Source of the DNA: VAZQ01 sp035293945
GTDB taxonomy: Bacteria; Pseudomonadota; Alphaproteobacteria; Rhizobiales; Xanthobacteraceae
DNA length: 64,000 nt
Assembly (NCBI GenBank): GCA_035293945.1
Contig: DATGLV010000005.1
Coordinates: 1-64,000 of the forward strand
Direction: 5' to 3'
Each line of letters opens with the position of its first letter. The first letter of the stretch is position 1. Shown here piece by piece: positions 24,445-32,889 of this stretch. The notes beneath the pieces were generated by a model. That model saw only the letters and a program-made list of their open reading frames with translations, searched no databases and had not been told where the DNA came from. The position numbers and the translations under genes are program-made.

Positions 24445-25428
24445 TCAAGCCATCCCGGCCTTGAACTGTCCGGTCTTGCGGAAGCGCCACAGATAAGATG
24501 GCACGACTGTGCGCATCGGCACCGGCTCGACGCCGAGCCCGGCCAAGGTGCGGCCGGCATGCAGGGCCTCGTCCGAGACCACATTGTCGGACCGCAGAAG
24601 GTCGACTTGATCCGGGGTCAACATGGGCTTCATGCCCAGGATGCGCGAAAGCGCGAGGAAAGAGGCCATGAATCGCGCGAGACCGTACGGGATCGGCAGC
24701 AACAGCCGTCGGCGCTCGATGGTCGCGAGCACGAACTGCATCAGCTCGCGAAAGCTTACGACTTCGAGGCCGCCCAGCTCATAGGTCACCCCGCAGGCCT
24801 CCGGCCGATCGATGGCAGCGACCACCGCGGATGCGACGTCACCGGCGAAGACCGGCTGAAAGCGGGTCGCTCCGCCGCCGATGAGCGGCAGCGCCGGTGC
24901 GATGCGGGCGAGCGAAGCGAACTTGTTGAAGAAATCGTCCTCCGGCCCGAATATCACCGAGGGCCGGAGAATCGTGGCGGAAGGGAGCGCCGCCAGCGTG
25001 AGGTTCTCGCCCATCGCCTTGGAGCGCGCATAGTGCGCGGCCGAATTGAGGTCCGCCCCCAGTGCCGATACGTGGATCAAGCGCGCCCCGATGGCGGCGG
25101 CCGCAAGCGCAACCCTTTCAGCCCCCAATGCATGCACGGCATCAAAGCGCTGCGGCCCGGTCTCATAGAGGATGCCGACCAGATTAATGACGACGTCCGC
25201 GTCCCGCGCTGCCGCCTCCACCGAGCCGCGATGCCGCAGATTGGCGCCTACCGCGTGGATCTGCCCGACGCGCCCGAGCGGCTGGAGGTGGAGAGCCAAG
25301 TCCGGCCGTCTGACTGCCACCCGCACCCGATAGCCGCGCTTCACCAGCGCCCGCACCACGTGACGCCCGACAAAGCCGGAGCCGCCGAACACGGTGACGA
25401 GCTGGTCGATTTCGGATCGGTTATGCAT
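24445..25428 (-). CDS. NAD(P)-binding NDUFA9-like (complex I accessory subunit family) protein
   Basis: A 327-residue atypical short-chain dehydrogenase. The nucleotide loop TVFGGSGFVGRHVVRAL, VVINLVGILYETG, LIHVSALGA and the ILRPSVIFGPEDDFFNKFA segment are characteristic of the alphaproteobacterial homologues of the mitochondrial complex I subunit NDUFA9. The usual catalytic YxxxK is present in altered context (YARSK). A role in complex I or as a general NAD(P)-binding protein is known by family only. ATG at 25428. Confidence 0.85.
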   Translation of the reverse strand: MHNRSEIDQLVTVFGGSGFVGRHVVRALVKRGYRVRVAVRRPDLALHLQPLGRVGQIHAVGANLRHRGSVEAAARDADVVINLVGILYETGPQRFDAVHALGAERVALAAAAIGARLIHVSALGADLNSAAHYARSKAMGENLTLAALPSATILRPSVIFGPEDDFFNKFASLARIAPALPLIGGGATRFQPVFAGDVASAVVAAIDRPEACGVTYELGGLEVVSFRELMQFVLATIERRRLLLPIPYGLARFMASFLALSRILGMKPMLTPDQVDLLRSDNVVSDEALHAGRTLAGLGVEPVPMRTVVPSYLWRFRKTGQFKAGMA

Positions 25429-25591
25429 TCCTCAAAGCTCTCAGTCTCGAGCCGTTGATGTGCCGTGCGCCGGCGCCTCGTCAGCCGCCGAATACAGGAT
25501 CGCCCCGCGCCTGTACAGGGAGCAGCGGCAGGGCGCCGCCCCGGCCGAATTGACAAGCCGAAAGCAGCTGACATACCTAGACGCCCATCAA

Positions 25592-25676
25592 GCCCAGGTG
25601 GCGGAATTGGTAGACGCGCTGGTTTCAGGTACCAGTGGTGAAAGCCGTGGAGGTTCGAGTCCTCTCCTGGGCACCA
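25592..25676 (+). tRNA. tRNA-Leu (CAG)
   Basis: A complete 85-nt cloverleaf with acceptor stem GCCCAGG/CCTGGGC, D arm GCGGAATTGGTAGACGC, anticodon stem CTGGT/ACCAG with loop TTCAGGT (anticodon CAG at 25626-25628), a long class II variable arm (TGGTGAAAGCCGT), T loop GTTCGAGTC and an encoded CCA end. The A discriminator and long variable arm are leucine features. Confidence 0.97.
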
Positions 25677-25783
25677 ACCCCCGAAATTTACTCCGGCGCG
25701 CGTTTGCTGCGTCCGGTGAGCCACTGGCGGTGGCGCGTTGCGTCAGACAAGCTCGCGGGCTTTGAGAGGGCAGGCGGGGTATC

Positions 25784-26257
25784 ATGTCACGCATTGGAGT
25801 TGGGCTTGCGGCGGCGCTCATCTGCATCGCGATTGCGCCCCCTGCCATGGCCCAGCAAACACGGGCCGGAGTGCTGACCTGCGATGTGTCGGCCGGTCTC
25901 GGCTTCATTATCGGATCGAAAAAAGACGTCTCGTGCGCCTTCTCTCCCGAAGGGCCGGGGCAGCGGGAAGACTATGACGGCTCGATCACCAAGTTCGGGC
26001 TCGATCTTGGCATCACCGGCGGCGGGGTGATGATGTGGGCCGTGTTCAGCAATACGTATGCGGGACCTGGCTTCCTCGCCGGGGACTATTATGGCGCGAG
26101 CGGCGAGGCATCGGTCGGCGCAGGCGTAGGCGGCAATGTGCTCATCGGCGGCTCCAATCGAACGGTGACGTTGCAGCCGCTCTCGGTGCAGGGCCAGATC
26201 GGCCTCAATCTGGCGGTCGGCGTCGCAGCGCTGCATCTCGGACTGCCCCGCCGCTGA
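25784..26257 (+). CDS. DUF992 family secreted protein
   Basis: A 157-residue protein with a clear Sec signal (MSRIGVGLAAALICIAIAPP, cleavage after AMA-Q), then the DUF992 pattern GVLTCDVSAGLGFIIGSKKDVSC and repeated Gly-rich beta strands (YYGASGEASVGAGVGGNVLIGG). Two cysteines in the first mature segment may form a disulfide. It is expected in the periplasm or outer membrane; no function is known. It follows tRNA-Leu in the same direction. Confidence 0.85.
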   Translation: MSRIGVGLAAALICIAIAPPAMAQQTRAGVLTCDVSAGLGFIIGSKKDVSCAFSPEGPGQREDYDGSITKFGLDLGITGGGVMMWAVFSNTYAGPGFLAGDYYGASGEASVGAGVGGNVLIGGSNRTVTLQPLSVQGQIGLNLAVGVAALHLGLPRR

Positions 26258-26339
26258 GCATCGTCGCTCGCCGCTCCATGAACCTTCGCGCCGTCAGGGC
26301 GCACCAATGATCAGAGCCAGACCTGGAACGGAGTCGGTC

Positions 26340-26657
26340 ATGCGAGTTCATTCGCGAGTTTTCGCGCGGCCGCTGATCACCGGCCGCCGTGCGCTTGCCG
26401 CCGCAACGATGGCAAGCGCCGTTGTGGTGTTCGCATTCATGCCGGCATCGGCCGCGTCCTTGCGGCCCAATGCAGGGCCGCTGTCGCCAGGGATGTACAC
26501 GCCAATCCATCCTGGAGTGAGGCCGTCATTCCCCATCTATTCTCCGAGGCGTGTGTGCGTTGCGTGGGGACGTGTCTGCGTCAAGGCCGGGCAGGGAACA
26601 CCAACGCGTCCGGCGCCCTGCGGTCAGTACGAATACGTCTGCGAGAAGTATGGATGA
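26340..26657 (+). CDS. Small secreted protein with two CX6C motifs, unknown function
   Basis: A 105-residue protein that I do not recognise. ATG at 26340 is preferred because CGGAG lies six bases upstream; an in-frame ATG at 26307 is possible. The N-terminus has a basic region and a hydrophobic stretch (AAATMASAVVVFAFMPASA) that fits a signal peptide. The mature part is proline-rich and contains four cysteines as CVAWGRVC and CGQYEYVC, both C-x6-C, which suggests disulfide bonds or metal binding. It lies just after DUF992 in the same direction. Confidence 0.6.
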   Translation: MRVHSRVFARPLITGRRALAAATMASAVVVFAFMPASAASLRPNAGPLSPGMYTPIHPGVRPSFPIYSPRRVCVAWGRVCVKAGQGTPTRPAPCGQYEYVCEKYG

Positions 26658-26715
26658 TTGCAGCACGAGATCGCTTTGGTTGTTAGCATTGCGCGAGCTG
26701 GATTCGCACACGCCT

Positions 26716-26737
26716 GGGGCCGCTCGCCAACGGCCCC
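26716..26737 (+). terminator. Hairpin after the small secreted-protein gene
   Basis: GGGGCCG (26716-26722) and CGGCCCC (26731-26737) form a 7-bp GC stem with an 8-nt loop about 60 bp after the stop. No T tract follows, so termination is only a positional inference. Confidence 0.35.
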
Positions 26738-26894
26738 AACCTGCGATATAGGCGCCGGGAATGAGAGAAACCGGCGCGAGGATTGCGAAAATTAGCCTTG
26801 GAATTCAGTCGGACATTGGCGAAGACTGGGGCGGCGAGCTGTTGAGCTCTCCGCTTTTGCCACCGCTCTCCCGGGCACCAACCGAAAGCTTTAA

Positions 26895-27512
26895 ATGACC
26901 ATTCGTCTGCACCGCGGCGATCTGCCGGACCTTGCTCGCTATCAGACCCGTGCGGTTGCGGTCGACACGGAGACGATGGGGCTCCAGCTGCGCCGCGATC
27001 GGCTCTGCGTGGTGCAGCTCTCGCCGGGCGATGGCTCCGCCGATGTGGTGCAGATCCCTCCGGGGCAAGTCAGCGCCCCCAACCTCGTCAGGCTCCTCAC
27101 CGACGCCGCGATCGTGAAGATCTTCCATTTTGCGCGGTTTGACCTCGGCATCTTGAGCCAGACGCTGGGGGTTATGCCAGGGCCGGTCTATTGCACCAAG
27201 ATCGCCTCGCGGCTTGCCCGTACCTATACGGATAAGCACGGACTGAAGGACCTCGCCCGAGAGCTCATCGGGGTCGATCTTTCCAAGCAACAGCAGTCCT
27301 CCGATTGGGGTGCCGGCGAGCTCAGTGACGCACAGGTATCATATGCGGCAAGCGATGTGCTGCATCTGCATGCGCTTAAGGACCGGCTCGACACAATGCT
27401 GGCGCGGGAGGGCCGCGAGGCGCTGGCAGAGGCCTGCTTCCGCTTCCTGCCCGATCGGGTCCGCCTCGATATTGCGGGCTGGGGGGCGGAAGACATTTTT
27501 GCCCATTCCTGA
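26895..27512 (+). CDS. nrnC: NrnC-type 3'-5' exoribonuclease (RNase D fold, oligoribonuclease role)
   Basis: A 205-residue DEDDy exonuclease. Catalytic residues are visible: D24 and E26 in VDTETMGL, D83 in HFARFDLGIL, and Y150 with D154 in YAASDVLHLH. There are no HRDC domains, so it is not full-length RNase D. The start MTIRLHRGDLPDL, TYTDKHGLKDLARELIGVDLSKQQQSSDWG and the final DIFAHS match the alphaproteobacterial NrnC family (Bartonella, Brucella), an octameric enzyme that degrades dinucleotides including pGpG, the c-di-GMP breakdown product. It stands in for Orn in this class. Confidence 0.9.
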   Translation: MTIRLHRGDLPDLARYQTRAVAVDTETMGLQLRRDRLCVVQLSPGDGSADVVQIPPGQVSAPNLVRLLTDAAIVKIFHFARFDLGILSQTLGVMPGPVYCTKIASRLARTYTDKHGLKDLARELIGVDLSKQQQSSDWGAGELSDAQVSYAASDVLHLHALKDRLDTMLAREGREALAEACFRFLPDRVRLDIAGWGAEDIFAHS

Positions 27513-27701
27513 GGTGGGGTGTCCGGATATGGGGCGGCGCCATGGCCATATGGTGTCGAAGACGCGCGCAAACGCGCTAATGCCACATTTCCCGACTATC
27601 CGGGGCGATCGAAAAGGCTAAACTGTCCGACGGGGGGTCGGGCTGATTCCTTCCTTCACGGCCAAGCGGAAGATCGTCGGCCCCCGCACCGTAAGATCGG
27701 G

Positions 27702-28418
27702 GTGAACCGTTTGACGATCGCGTCGCCTATCGACGAACCTGCGCACGCCTATGCGGTCGTCCAGCGCGGCGATGACTCGCGCGCATTCGGTCGGGCCATA
27801 CGACACAGCCGCCGTGTGCGTTTTCTGCGCTGGGCCATCCCGTTCAGCATCTTGGCCGGCGGCGCGCTCGGCCTGTTGGCCGAGCGGCTGGGTCCGTTGC
27901 ATATGTTCAGCGCGCTGCCGGTCGATTTCAGCAGCCTGGTGGTCTCCGGCACCAAGATCACCATGCAGGCGCCGCGCGTTGCCGGCTTCACCGCGGACGG
28001 GCGCCCTTACGAGGTGACCGGGCGGGCCGCCGCCCAGGACGTCACCAAGCCGGACACGATCGAGCTGCAGGGCATCCAGGGCAAAGGCGAGATGCCGGAC
28101 CGCACGATCTTCGAGGTGACTGCCGATGCCGGCACCTACGACAGCAAGCGCGATATGCTGACGCTACGCCAGAATGTGGTGATCAAGTCTTCGAGCGGCT
28201 TCGAGGTCTATCTCAATGAGGCCGTGATCGACGTTCACAACAGCAATGTCGTTTCGGAGAAGCCGGTTCAAGTGAAGCTGCAGCAAGGCACCATCAATGC
28301 CAACCGCATGGAAGTAGTCAATTCCGGTGAAGAAATCCGCTTCGGCGGCGGCGTCAGCATGGTGATGACATCGGGCAACCAGGCTATGCATCTCAGCGGC
28401 AGGCTGGGTGTGCCGTGA
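27702..28418 (+). CDS. lptC: LPS export system protein LptC
   Basis: LptC, about 238 residues, an inner-membrane bitopic protein that passes lipopolysaccharide from LptB2FG to LptA. One membrane helix (FLRWAIPFSILAGGALGLLAE) follows a charged N-terminus, then a periplasmic beta-jellyroll with ITMQAPRVAGFTADGRPYEVTGRAA and FEVTADAGTYDSKRDMLTLRQNV. The start is probably GTG at 27702; the frame is open further upstream but with non-coding character. Its stop overlaps the lptA GTG start. Confidence 0.9.
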   Translation: MNRLTIASPIDEPAHAYAVVQRGDDSRAFGRAIRHSRRVRFLRWAIPFSILAGGALGLLAERLGPLHMFSALPVDFSSLVVSGTKITMQAPRVAGFTADGRPYEVTGRAAAQDVTKPDTIELQGIQGKGEMPDRTIFEVTADAGTYDSKRDMLTLRQNVVIKSSSGFEVYLNEAVIDVHNSNVVSEKPVQVKLQQGTINANRMEVVNSGEEIRFGGGVSMVMTSGNQAMHLSGRLGVP

Positions 28419-29092
28419 GAAAAATCATGCGATCTCCTGTTTCTCTCCCCGCTTCTTCTGCGCGACCTGTGAGGCTGCTCCTGGCCGCGACCACGGCAGC
28501 GTGCATCTGCGGTTCGGCTAGCGTGCTCGCGCAGAGGAACATCGCCCCGCCGGGACCGCCTAACGCGCTGCAGGGATTCTCGCAGAATCGCGGCCAGCCG
28601 GTGAATATCCAGGCCGACAAGCTGGTGGTGCGCGACAAGGACAAGGTGGCGACCTTCACCGGGAACGTGCACGTCACTCAGGGCGACACGGAAATGCGCA
28701 GCAAGGTCCTGGTGGTCTACTACATCGACTCGAGCAAGCCTGCCGATGCCAAGGCCGCGGCGGCGACCACCATGACCCAGTCGACTGATTCAGGCGACCA
28801 GAAGATCCGCCTCATTGAGGCGACCGGGGGCGTGGTGGTGACCCAGAAGGATCAGAATGCGGCCGGAGACAAGGGCACCTTCGACATGCAATCGAACACC
28901 GTCACGCTCAGCGGCAACGTGGTGGTGACCCACGGCAAGGATGTGGTGCGCAGCCAAAGGCTGGTGGTCGATTTGGCCACCGGGGTGTCGCACATGGACG
29001 GAGGCCGCGTCGATGCGCTGTTCGGGTCGGCCCCGAATGGCGAGAATATGCCGGGTCCCGGGCCGTCACCGCGTCCCTCGCACGCGAACTGA
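28415..29092 (+). CDS. lptA: LPS transport periplasmic protein LptA
   Basis: LptA, 225 residues, forms the periplasmic bridge that carries LPS to the outer membrane. A signal sequence (LLLAATTAACICGSASVLAQ) precedes the OstA-type beta-jellyroll: PVNIQADKLVVRDKDKVATFTGNVHVTQGD, then IEATGGVVVTQKDQ and LSGNVVVTHGKDVVRSQRLVVDL. The GTG start at 28415 overlaps the lptC stop, suggesting coupled translation; an ATG at 28427 is an alternative. A Pro/Gly-rich tail ends the protein. Confidence 0.92.
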   Translation: MRKIMRSPVSLPASSARPVRLLLAATTAACICGSASVLAQRNIAPPGPPNALQGFSQNRGQPVNIQADKLVVRDKDKVATFTGNVHVTQGDTEMRSKVLVVYYIDSSKPADAKAAAATTMTQSTDSGDQKIRLIEATGGVVVTQKDQNAAGDKGTFDMQSNTVTLSGNVVVTHGKDVVRSQRLVVDLATGVSHMDGGRVDALFGSAPNGENMPGPGPSPRPSHAN

Positions 29093-29130
29093 CCTGGTGA
29101 GCCAGGCCACCCCATGGAATTGAGGCCTGC

Positions 29131-30201
29131 TTGCGCAACATCTGGCCTTCCTTACGCCACGGCTCGAGCCGGAGCAGGCGTAGCTCCGCCGACGGCGACT
29201 GGGTCATCCCGATAGATCTGGACACCCTCGGGGGCCCGGTCCCTGACATTCGTCCCGAAGCCATCAATCTGGGGTCGGCGCGCCCGCGACGGCGTCCAGC
29301 CGCCCCGTCCCCTCCGCGGGTCGAGACCGCGGGTCGGCGCGAGCGCCTGCAGGTGCTGCGCTCCGAACCAAAGGCGGCGCGGGAGGCTCCTGCCCAAAGT
29401 GAGCCGCCGGCGGCGCGGCCAAAGCTGCAGGCGGTGCGCGTCGATCAACCCGCATCCCGTACCATGGCGCTCGCCGCGCCGGCGCTAGCCGCGCAGGGGC
29501 TCGACAAGAGCTTCTCCGGTCGCAAGGTCGTCAGCGGCGTCAGCATCAATGTGCGCCGCGGCGAGGCGGTCGGCCTCTTGGGCCCAAACGGCGCCGGCAA
29601 AACCACGGTCTTCTACATGATCACCGGCCTGATCAAAGCCGACCGCGGCCGAATCGAGCTTGACGGGCAGGACGTCACCCCTCTGCCCATGTATCAGCGG
29701 GCGCGGCTCGGCGTCGGCTATCTGCCGCAGGAGGCCTCGATTTTTCGCGGGCTCAACGTCGAAGACAATATCCGTTCGGTGCTGGAGGTGATCGAGCCCG
29801 ACCGGCGGCGCCGCGAGGCGGATCTGGGTGCGCTGCTCGAGGAGTTCGGCATCACCCGCCTGCGCAAGACGCCCGCGATCGCACTCTCGGGCGGCGAGCG
29901 GCGCCGCGTCGAGATTGCCCGAGCGCTGGCCAGCCGCCCGAGCTATATGCTGCTCGACGAGCCCTTTGCGGGTATTGATCCCAAAGCGGTGGTGGAGATC
30001 CAGAAGCTGGTGCGCCATCTCACCCAGCGCGGAATCGGCGTGCTGATCACTGACCATAACGTGCGCGAGACGCTCGATCTGACCGACCGCTCCTACATCA
30101 TCTATTCGGGCGCTGTCCTGATGGAGGGCGACAAGGACCAGATCGTGAATGATCCCGAGGTGCGCCGGGTCTATCTGGGCGAGGAATTTCGAATTTCCTG
30201 A
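29131..30201 (+). CDS. lptB: LPS export ABC transporter ATP-binding protein LptB, extended N-terminus
   Basis: LptB is the ATPase of the LPS extractor. Walker A is LLGPNGAGKTTV, the Q-loop region GYLPQEASIFR, the signature LSGGERRRVEIARAL, Walker B YMLLDEPFAGID and the switch histidine TDHN. The ABC core begins about residue 112 (MALAAPALAAQGLDKSF). Before it is an Arg/Pro-rich low-complexity extension of about 110 residues, read from a TTG at 29131; such extensions occur in related rhizobia, but translation from the ATG at 29464 would give a standard LptB. rpoN follows. Confidence 0.93.
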   Translation: MRNIWPSLRHGSSRSRRSSADGDWVIPIDLDTLGGPVPDIRPEAINLGSARPRRRPAAPSPPRVETAGRRERLQVLRSEPKAAREAPAQSEPPAARPKLQAVRVDQPASRTMALAAPALAAQGLDKSFSGRKVVSGVSINVRRGEAVGLLGPNGAGKTTVFYMITGLIKADRGRIELDGQDVTPLPMYQRARLGVGYLPQEASIFRGLNVEDNIRSVLEVIEPDRRRREADLGALLEEFGITRLRKTPAIALSGGERRRVEIARALASRPSYMLLDEPFAGIDPKAVVEIQKLVRHLTQRGIGVLITDHNVRETLDLTDRSYIIYSGAVLMEGDKDQIVNDPEVRRVYLGEEFRIS

Positions 30202-30337
30202 TGACCAAACATTCCGTTGCCGAAAATACCGGCAGAGCTCCTTAACGATTGCGCATCGAGCCCGTATACACGGGAAGCAGAACCCTATAAGCAAGAACCG
30301 GACCACTTTCTTCAGGCGTCTGCCTTCGCAATTCCCC

Positions 30338-31858
30338 ATGGCGCTCTCGCAAAAACTTCAGCTTCGACAAAGTCATGCATTGGTGATGACGCCGCAGTTG
30401 ATGCAGGCGATCAAACTGCTGCAGCTCTCCAATCTCGATCTTGTCGGCTATGTGGAAAGCGAGCTGGAGCGCAATCCGCTGCTCGAACGTTCGGCCGAAG
30501 GCGAGCGGGACGCTGGCCCAACCGACGAGAAGCCCGAGGCATTTGGCGAGCCGCCGCGGACCGATTGGCAGGAGGGCGGTTTAGTGTCCGGCCATGATGG
30601 CCTTGCCGCGCATGCCGACGGCGGGCACGAGGGCGATGAAGCGGACGGCGAAGCACCACGCGCGCAGAACGAAGCGCTCGCCGGCTACAGCGATTGGAGC
30701 GGCGTCGGTAGCGGGCGCCAGATCGACGGGGAGTACAACCTCGAGGCCTTTGTGTCGGCGGAACGTACGCTCGCCGACCATCTCTCCGAGCAGCTGGTGC
30801 TGGCGACGGTCGACCCAGCCGCCCGCTTGATCGGCCAATATCTGGTCGATCTCGTCGACGAAGCCGGCTATCTCACGGGCGATCTCGCGCAGGTAGCCGA
30901 GAAGCTCGGCGCCCGGCTTGCCGACGTCGAAGCCATGCTGGCGACGCTGCAGGCTTTCGATCCGCCGGGGGTCTGTGCGCGCAACCTCACCGAATGCCTG
31001 TCTATCCAATTGCGCGAGCGCAACCGTTTCGATCCGGCCATGCAGGCCTTGGTCGCGCATCTCGATTTGTTGGCGAAGCGCGACATTCCGGGCCTGAGGA
31101 AGGTCTGCGGCGTGAGCGAGGAAGATCTGATCGACATGATTGCCGAGATCCGCCAGCTCAATCCCAAGCCGGGCCTGGCGTTCGGCACCACGCTGGTGCA
31201 GCCGATCGTGCCGGATGTGTTCGTGCGGCCCGCAGCCGACGGCGGCTTCGTGGTCGAGCTCAACTCCGAGACCTTGCCCAAGGTGCTGGTCAATCAGAGC
31301 TACTACGCGCAGGTCGCCAAGACCGCTCGCAACGACAAGGAGAAGACGTATCTGGCCGATTGCCTGCAAACGGCGACGTGGCTCATCCGCGCGCTCGATC
31401 AGCGGGCGCGCACCATCCTCAAAGTTTCGACCGAGATCGTGCGGCAGCAAGACGGCTTCTTCGCGCATGGCGTTCAGCATTTGCGTCCGCTCAATCTCAA
31501 GACCGTCGCCGATGCGATCTCGATGCACGAGTCCACGGTCTCGCGCGTCACCGCCAACAAATACATGGCGACGAGCCGTGGCATATTCGAGCTGAAATAC
31601 TTCTTCACCTCCGCGATTGCCGCCGCGGATGGTAGCGAGGCGCATTCGGCCGAGGCGGTGCGTCACCGGATCAAACAGCTCATCGATGCGGAGAACCCGC
31701 GCGCAGTCCTGTCCGACGACACGATCGTCGAGAAGTTGCGCGTCGCGGGCGTCGAGATCGCGCGCCGCACCGTCGCCAAGTATCGCGAGGCCATGCACAT
31801 CCCGTCCTCGGTGCAGCGCCGACGCGAGAAACTCGCGATGACGCGGGTAATGCCCTGA
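30338..31858 (+). CDS. rpoN: RNA polymerase sigma-54 factor
   Basis: Sigma-54, 506 residues, directs RNA polymerase to -24/-12 promoters that need AAA+ activators. Region I is QKLQLRQSHALVMTPQLMQAIKLLQLS, followed by the acidic region II (residues about 65-140), the core-binding domain, and the C-terminal DNA-binding part with LKTVADAISMHESTVSRVTANKY, RGIFELKYFFTS and the RpoN box ARRTVAKYRE. ATG at 30338 gives the family start MALSQKLQL. The lptB-rpoN-hpf-ptsN order is conserved in proteobacteria. Confidence 0.97.
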   Translation: MALSQKLQLRQSHALVMTPQLMQAIKLLQLSNLDLVGYVESELERNPLLERSAEGERDAGPTDEKPEAFGEPPRTDWQEGGLVSGHDGLAAHADGGHEGDEADGEAPRAQNEALAGYSDWSGVGSGRQIDGEYNLEAFVSAERTLADHLSEQLVLATVDPAARLIGQYLVDLVDEAGYLTGDLAQVAEKLGARLADVEAMLATLQAFDPPGVCARNLTECLSIQLRERNRFDPAMQALVAHLDLLAKRDIPGLRKVCGVSEEDLIDMIAEIRQLNPKPGLAFGTTLVQPIVPDVFVRPAADGGFVVELNSETLPKVLVNQSYYAQVAKTARNDKEKTYLADCLQTATWLIRALDQRARTILKVSTEIVRQQDGFFAHGVQHLRPLNLKTVADAISMHESTVSRVTANKYMATSRGIFELKYFFTSAIAAADGSEAHSAEAVRHRIKQLIDAENPRAVLSDDTIVEKLRVAGVEIARRTVAKYREAMHIPSSVQRRREKLAMTRVMP

Positions 31859-31969
31859 CCGCTTGCCCTGGCAAGGCGCGACCGAGCTCCCTATGTCATG
31901 AAGATCACTCGTTGTGGGCTGCGCCGCTCAGCGGGCGCTGAGTGGGTATACTTGAGTAGGTGAGCCGCA

Positions 31970-32560
31970 ATGTCGTTGCGCATTTCGGGCAAAAACATCG
32001 ATATCGGCGAGTCCCTGCGCGCGCGCATAAACGGGCGGATCGAGGATGCGACCGCGAAGTATTTCGACGGCGGCTTCTCCGGCCATGTCACGGTCAGCAA
32101 GGAAGGATTCGGGTTTCGCAGCGAATGCGTGATCCACCTCGATTCCGGGATCGTGCTTGAAGCCGAGGCCTTGGCAGCCGACGCTTACGCGAGTGCCGAC
32201 CAGGCGGCTGAGCGAATCGAGAAGCGCCTGCGCCGCTACAAGAGGCGGCTCAAGAGCCATCAGGGCTCGGGGAATGGCAGCATTCCGGCGCTGCCGGTCG
32301 CAGCACCGAGTTATGTCATCGCAGCACCGGCCTCTGAAGAGGAAGACGCGACCGGTGGTGACCCCGTAATCATCGCCGAATCGACCACGGCCCTCAAACG
32401 TCTCTCGGTCAGTGATGCCGTGACCGAGCTCGACCTGACCGGGGTTGCCGTAGTGGTGTTTCGGCATGCCGGACACGGACGGGTCAATCTGGTCTATCGG
32501 CGCCGTGACGGGAATATCGGCTGGATCGACCCGCCGGTAATGCCCGAAAGCGGGCATTAA
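31970..32560 (+). CDS. hpf: Ribosome hibernation promoting factor, long form
   Basis: A 196-residue long HPF. The N-terminal S30AE domain (MSLRISGKNIDIGESLRARI to RRYKRRLK) binds the decoding site of idle ribosomes; an Ala/Pro-rich linker follows; the C-terminal dimerisation domain reads KRLSVSDAVTELDLTGVAVVVFRHAGHGRVNLVYRRRDGNIGWIDP. Long HPF alone makes 100S ribosome dimers. It sits between rpoN and ptsN, as in many proteobacteria. Confidence 0.95.
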   Translation: MSLRISGKNIDIGESLRARINGRIEDATAKYFDGGFSGHVTVSKEGFGFRSECVIHLDSGIVLEAEALAADAYASADQAAERIEKRLRRYKRRLKSHQGSGNGSIPALPVAAPSYVIAAPASEEEDATGGDPVIIAESTTALKRLSVSDAVTELDLTGVAVVVFRHAGHGRVNLVYRRRDGNIGWIDPPVMPESGH

Positions 32561-32889
32561 AGCGCGTCCCGCCAGGATGGAACAGAATGCGCTCCAATTT
32601 CTTTGATTTGCGCATGGCGTGTCTCGAAAAGTCGGGTCACGCCGGGCGCAAGTGCGGGCTTTTCCGGCCTGCGATCTCCCATTGACGCCGCTCACCGCTC
32701 TCCGTATGGTCCGGCGCCTTTAGGGGCGTTTTCCGCGGGACCAGGCAAGGCCGGATTTACCGTCTCGAAAACGCGACAAGGTGAACCAACTTAGGCACTC
32801 CCAAACTTTAGGCACTCAACTGTAGCCGCTCTGTCGTAGCCACTCTGTGTGGCTGCGACGCTGTCCCGCAGAGCTCCCGGATTTCCTGG
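32561..32889. other. hpf-ptsN intergenic region with short tandem repeats
   Basis: No gene is supported in these 329 bp. Near the ptsN start TTAGGCACTC occurs twice with a 17-bp period (32791-32800, 32808-32817), followed by GTAGCCGCTCTGT and GTAGCCACTCTGT (32822-32834, 32836-32848) with a 14-bp period. The left part (AAAGCGCGTCCCG onwards) looks like a degenerate dispersed palindrome. A ptsN promoter may lie here but no clear -35/-10 pair was found. Confidence 0.5.

Noticed and set aside
32603..32794. Possible 63-codon ORF between hpf and ptsN
   Set aside because: It lies over degenerate repeat sequence, has no convincing ribosome binding site and no recognisable features.
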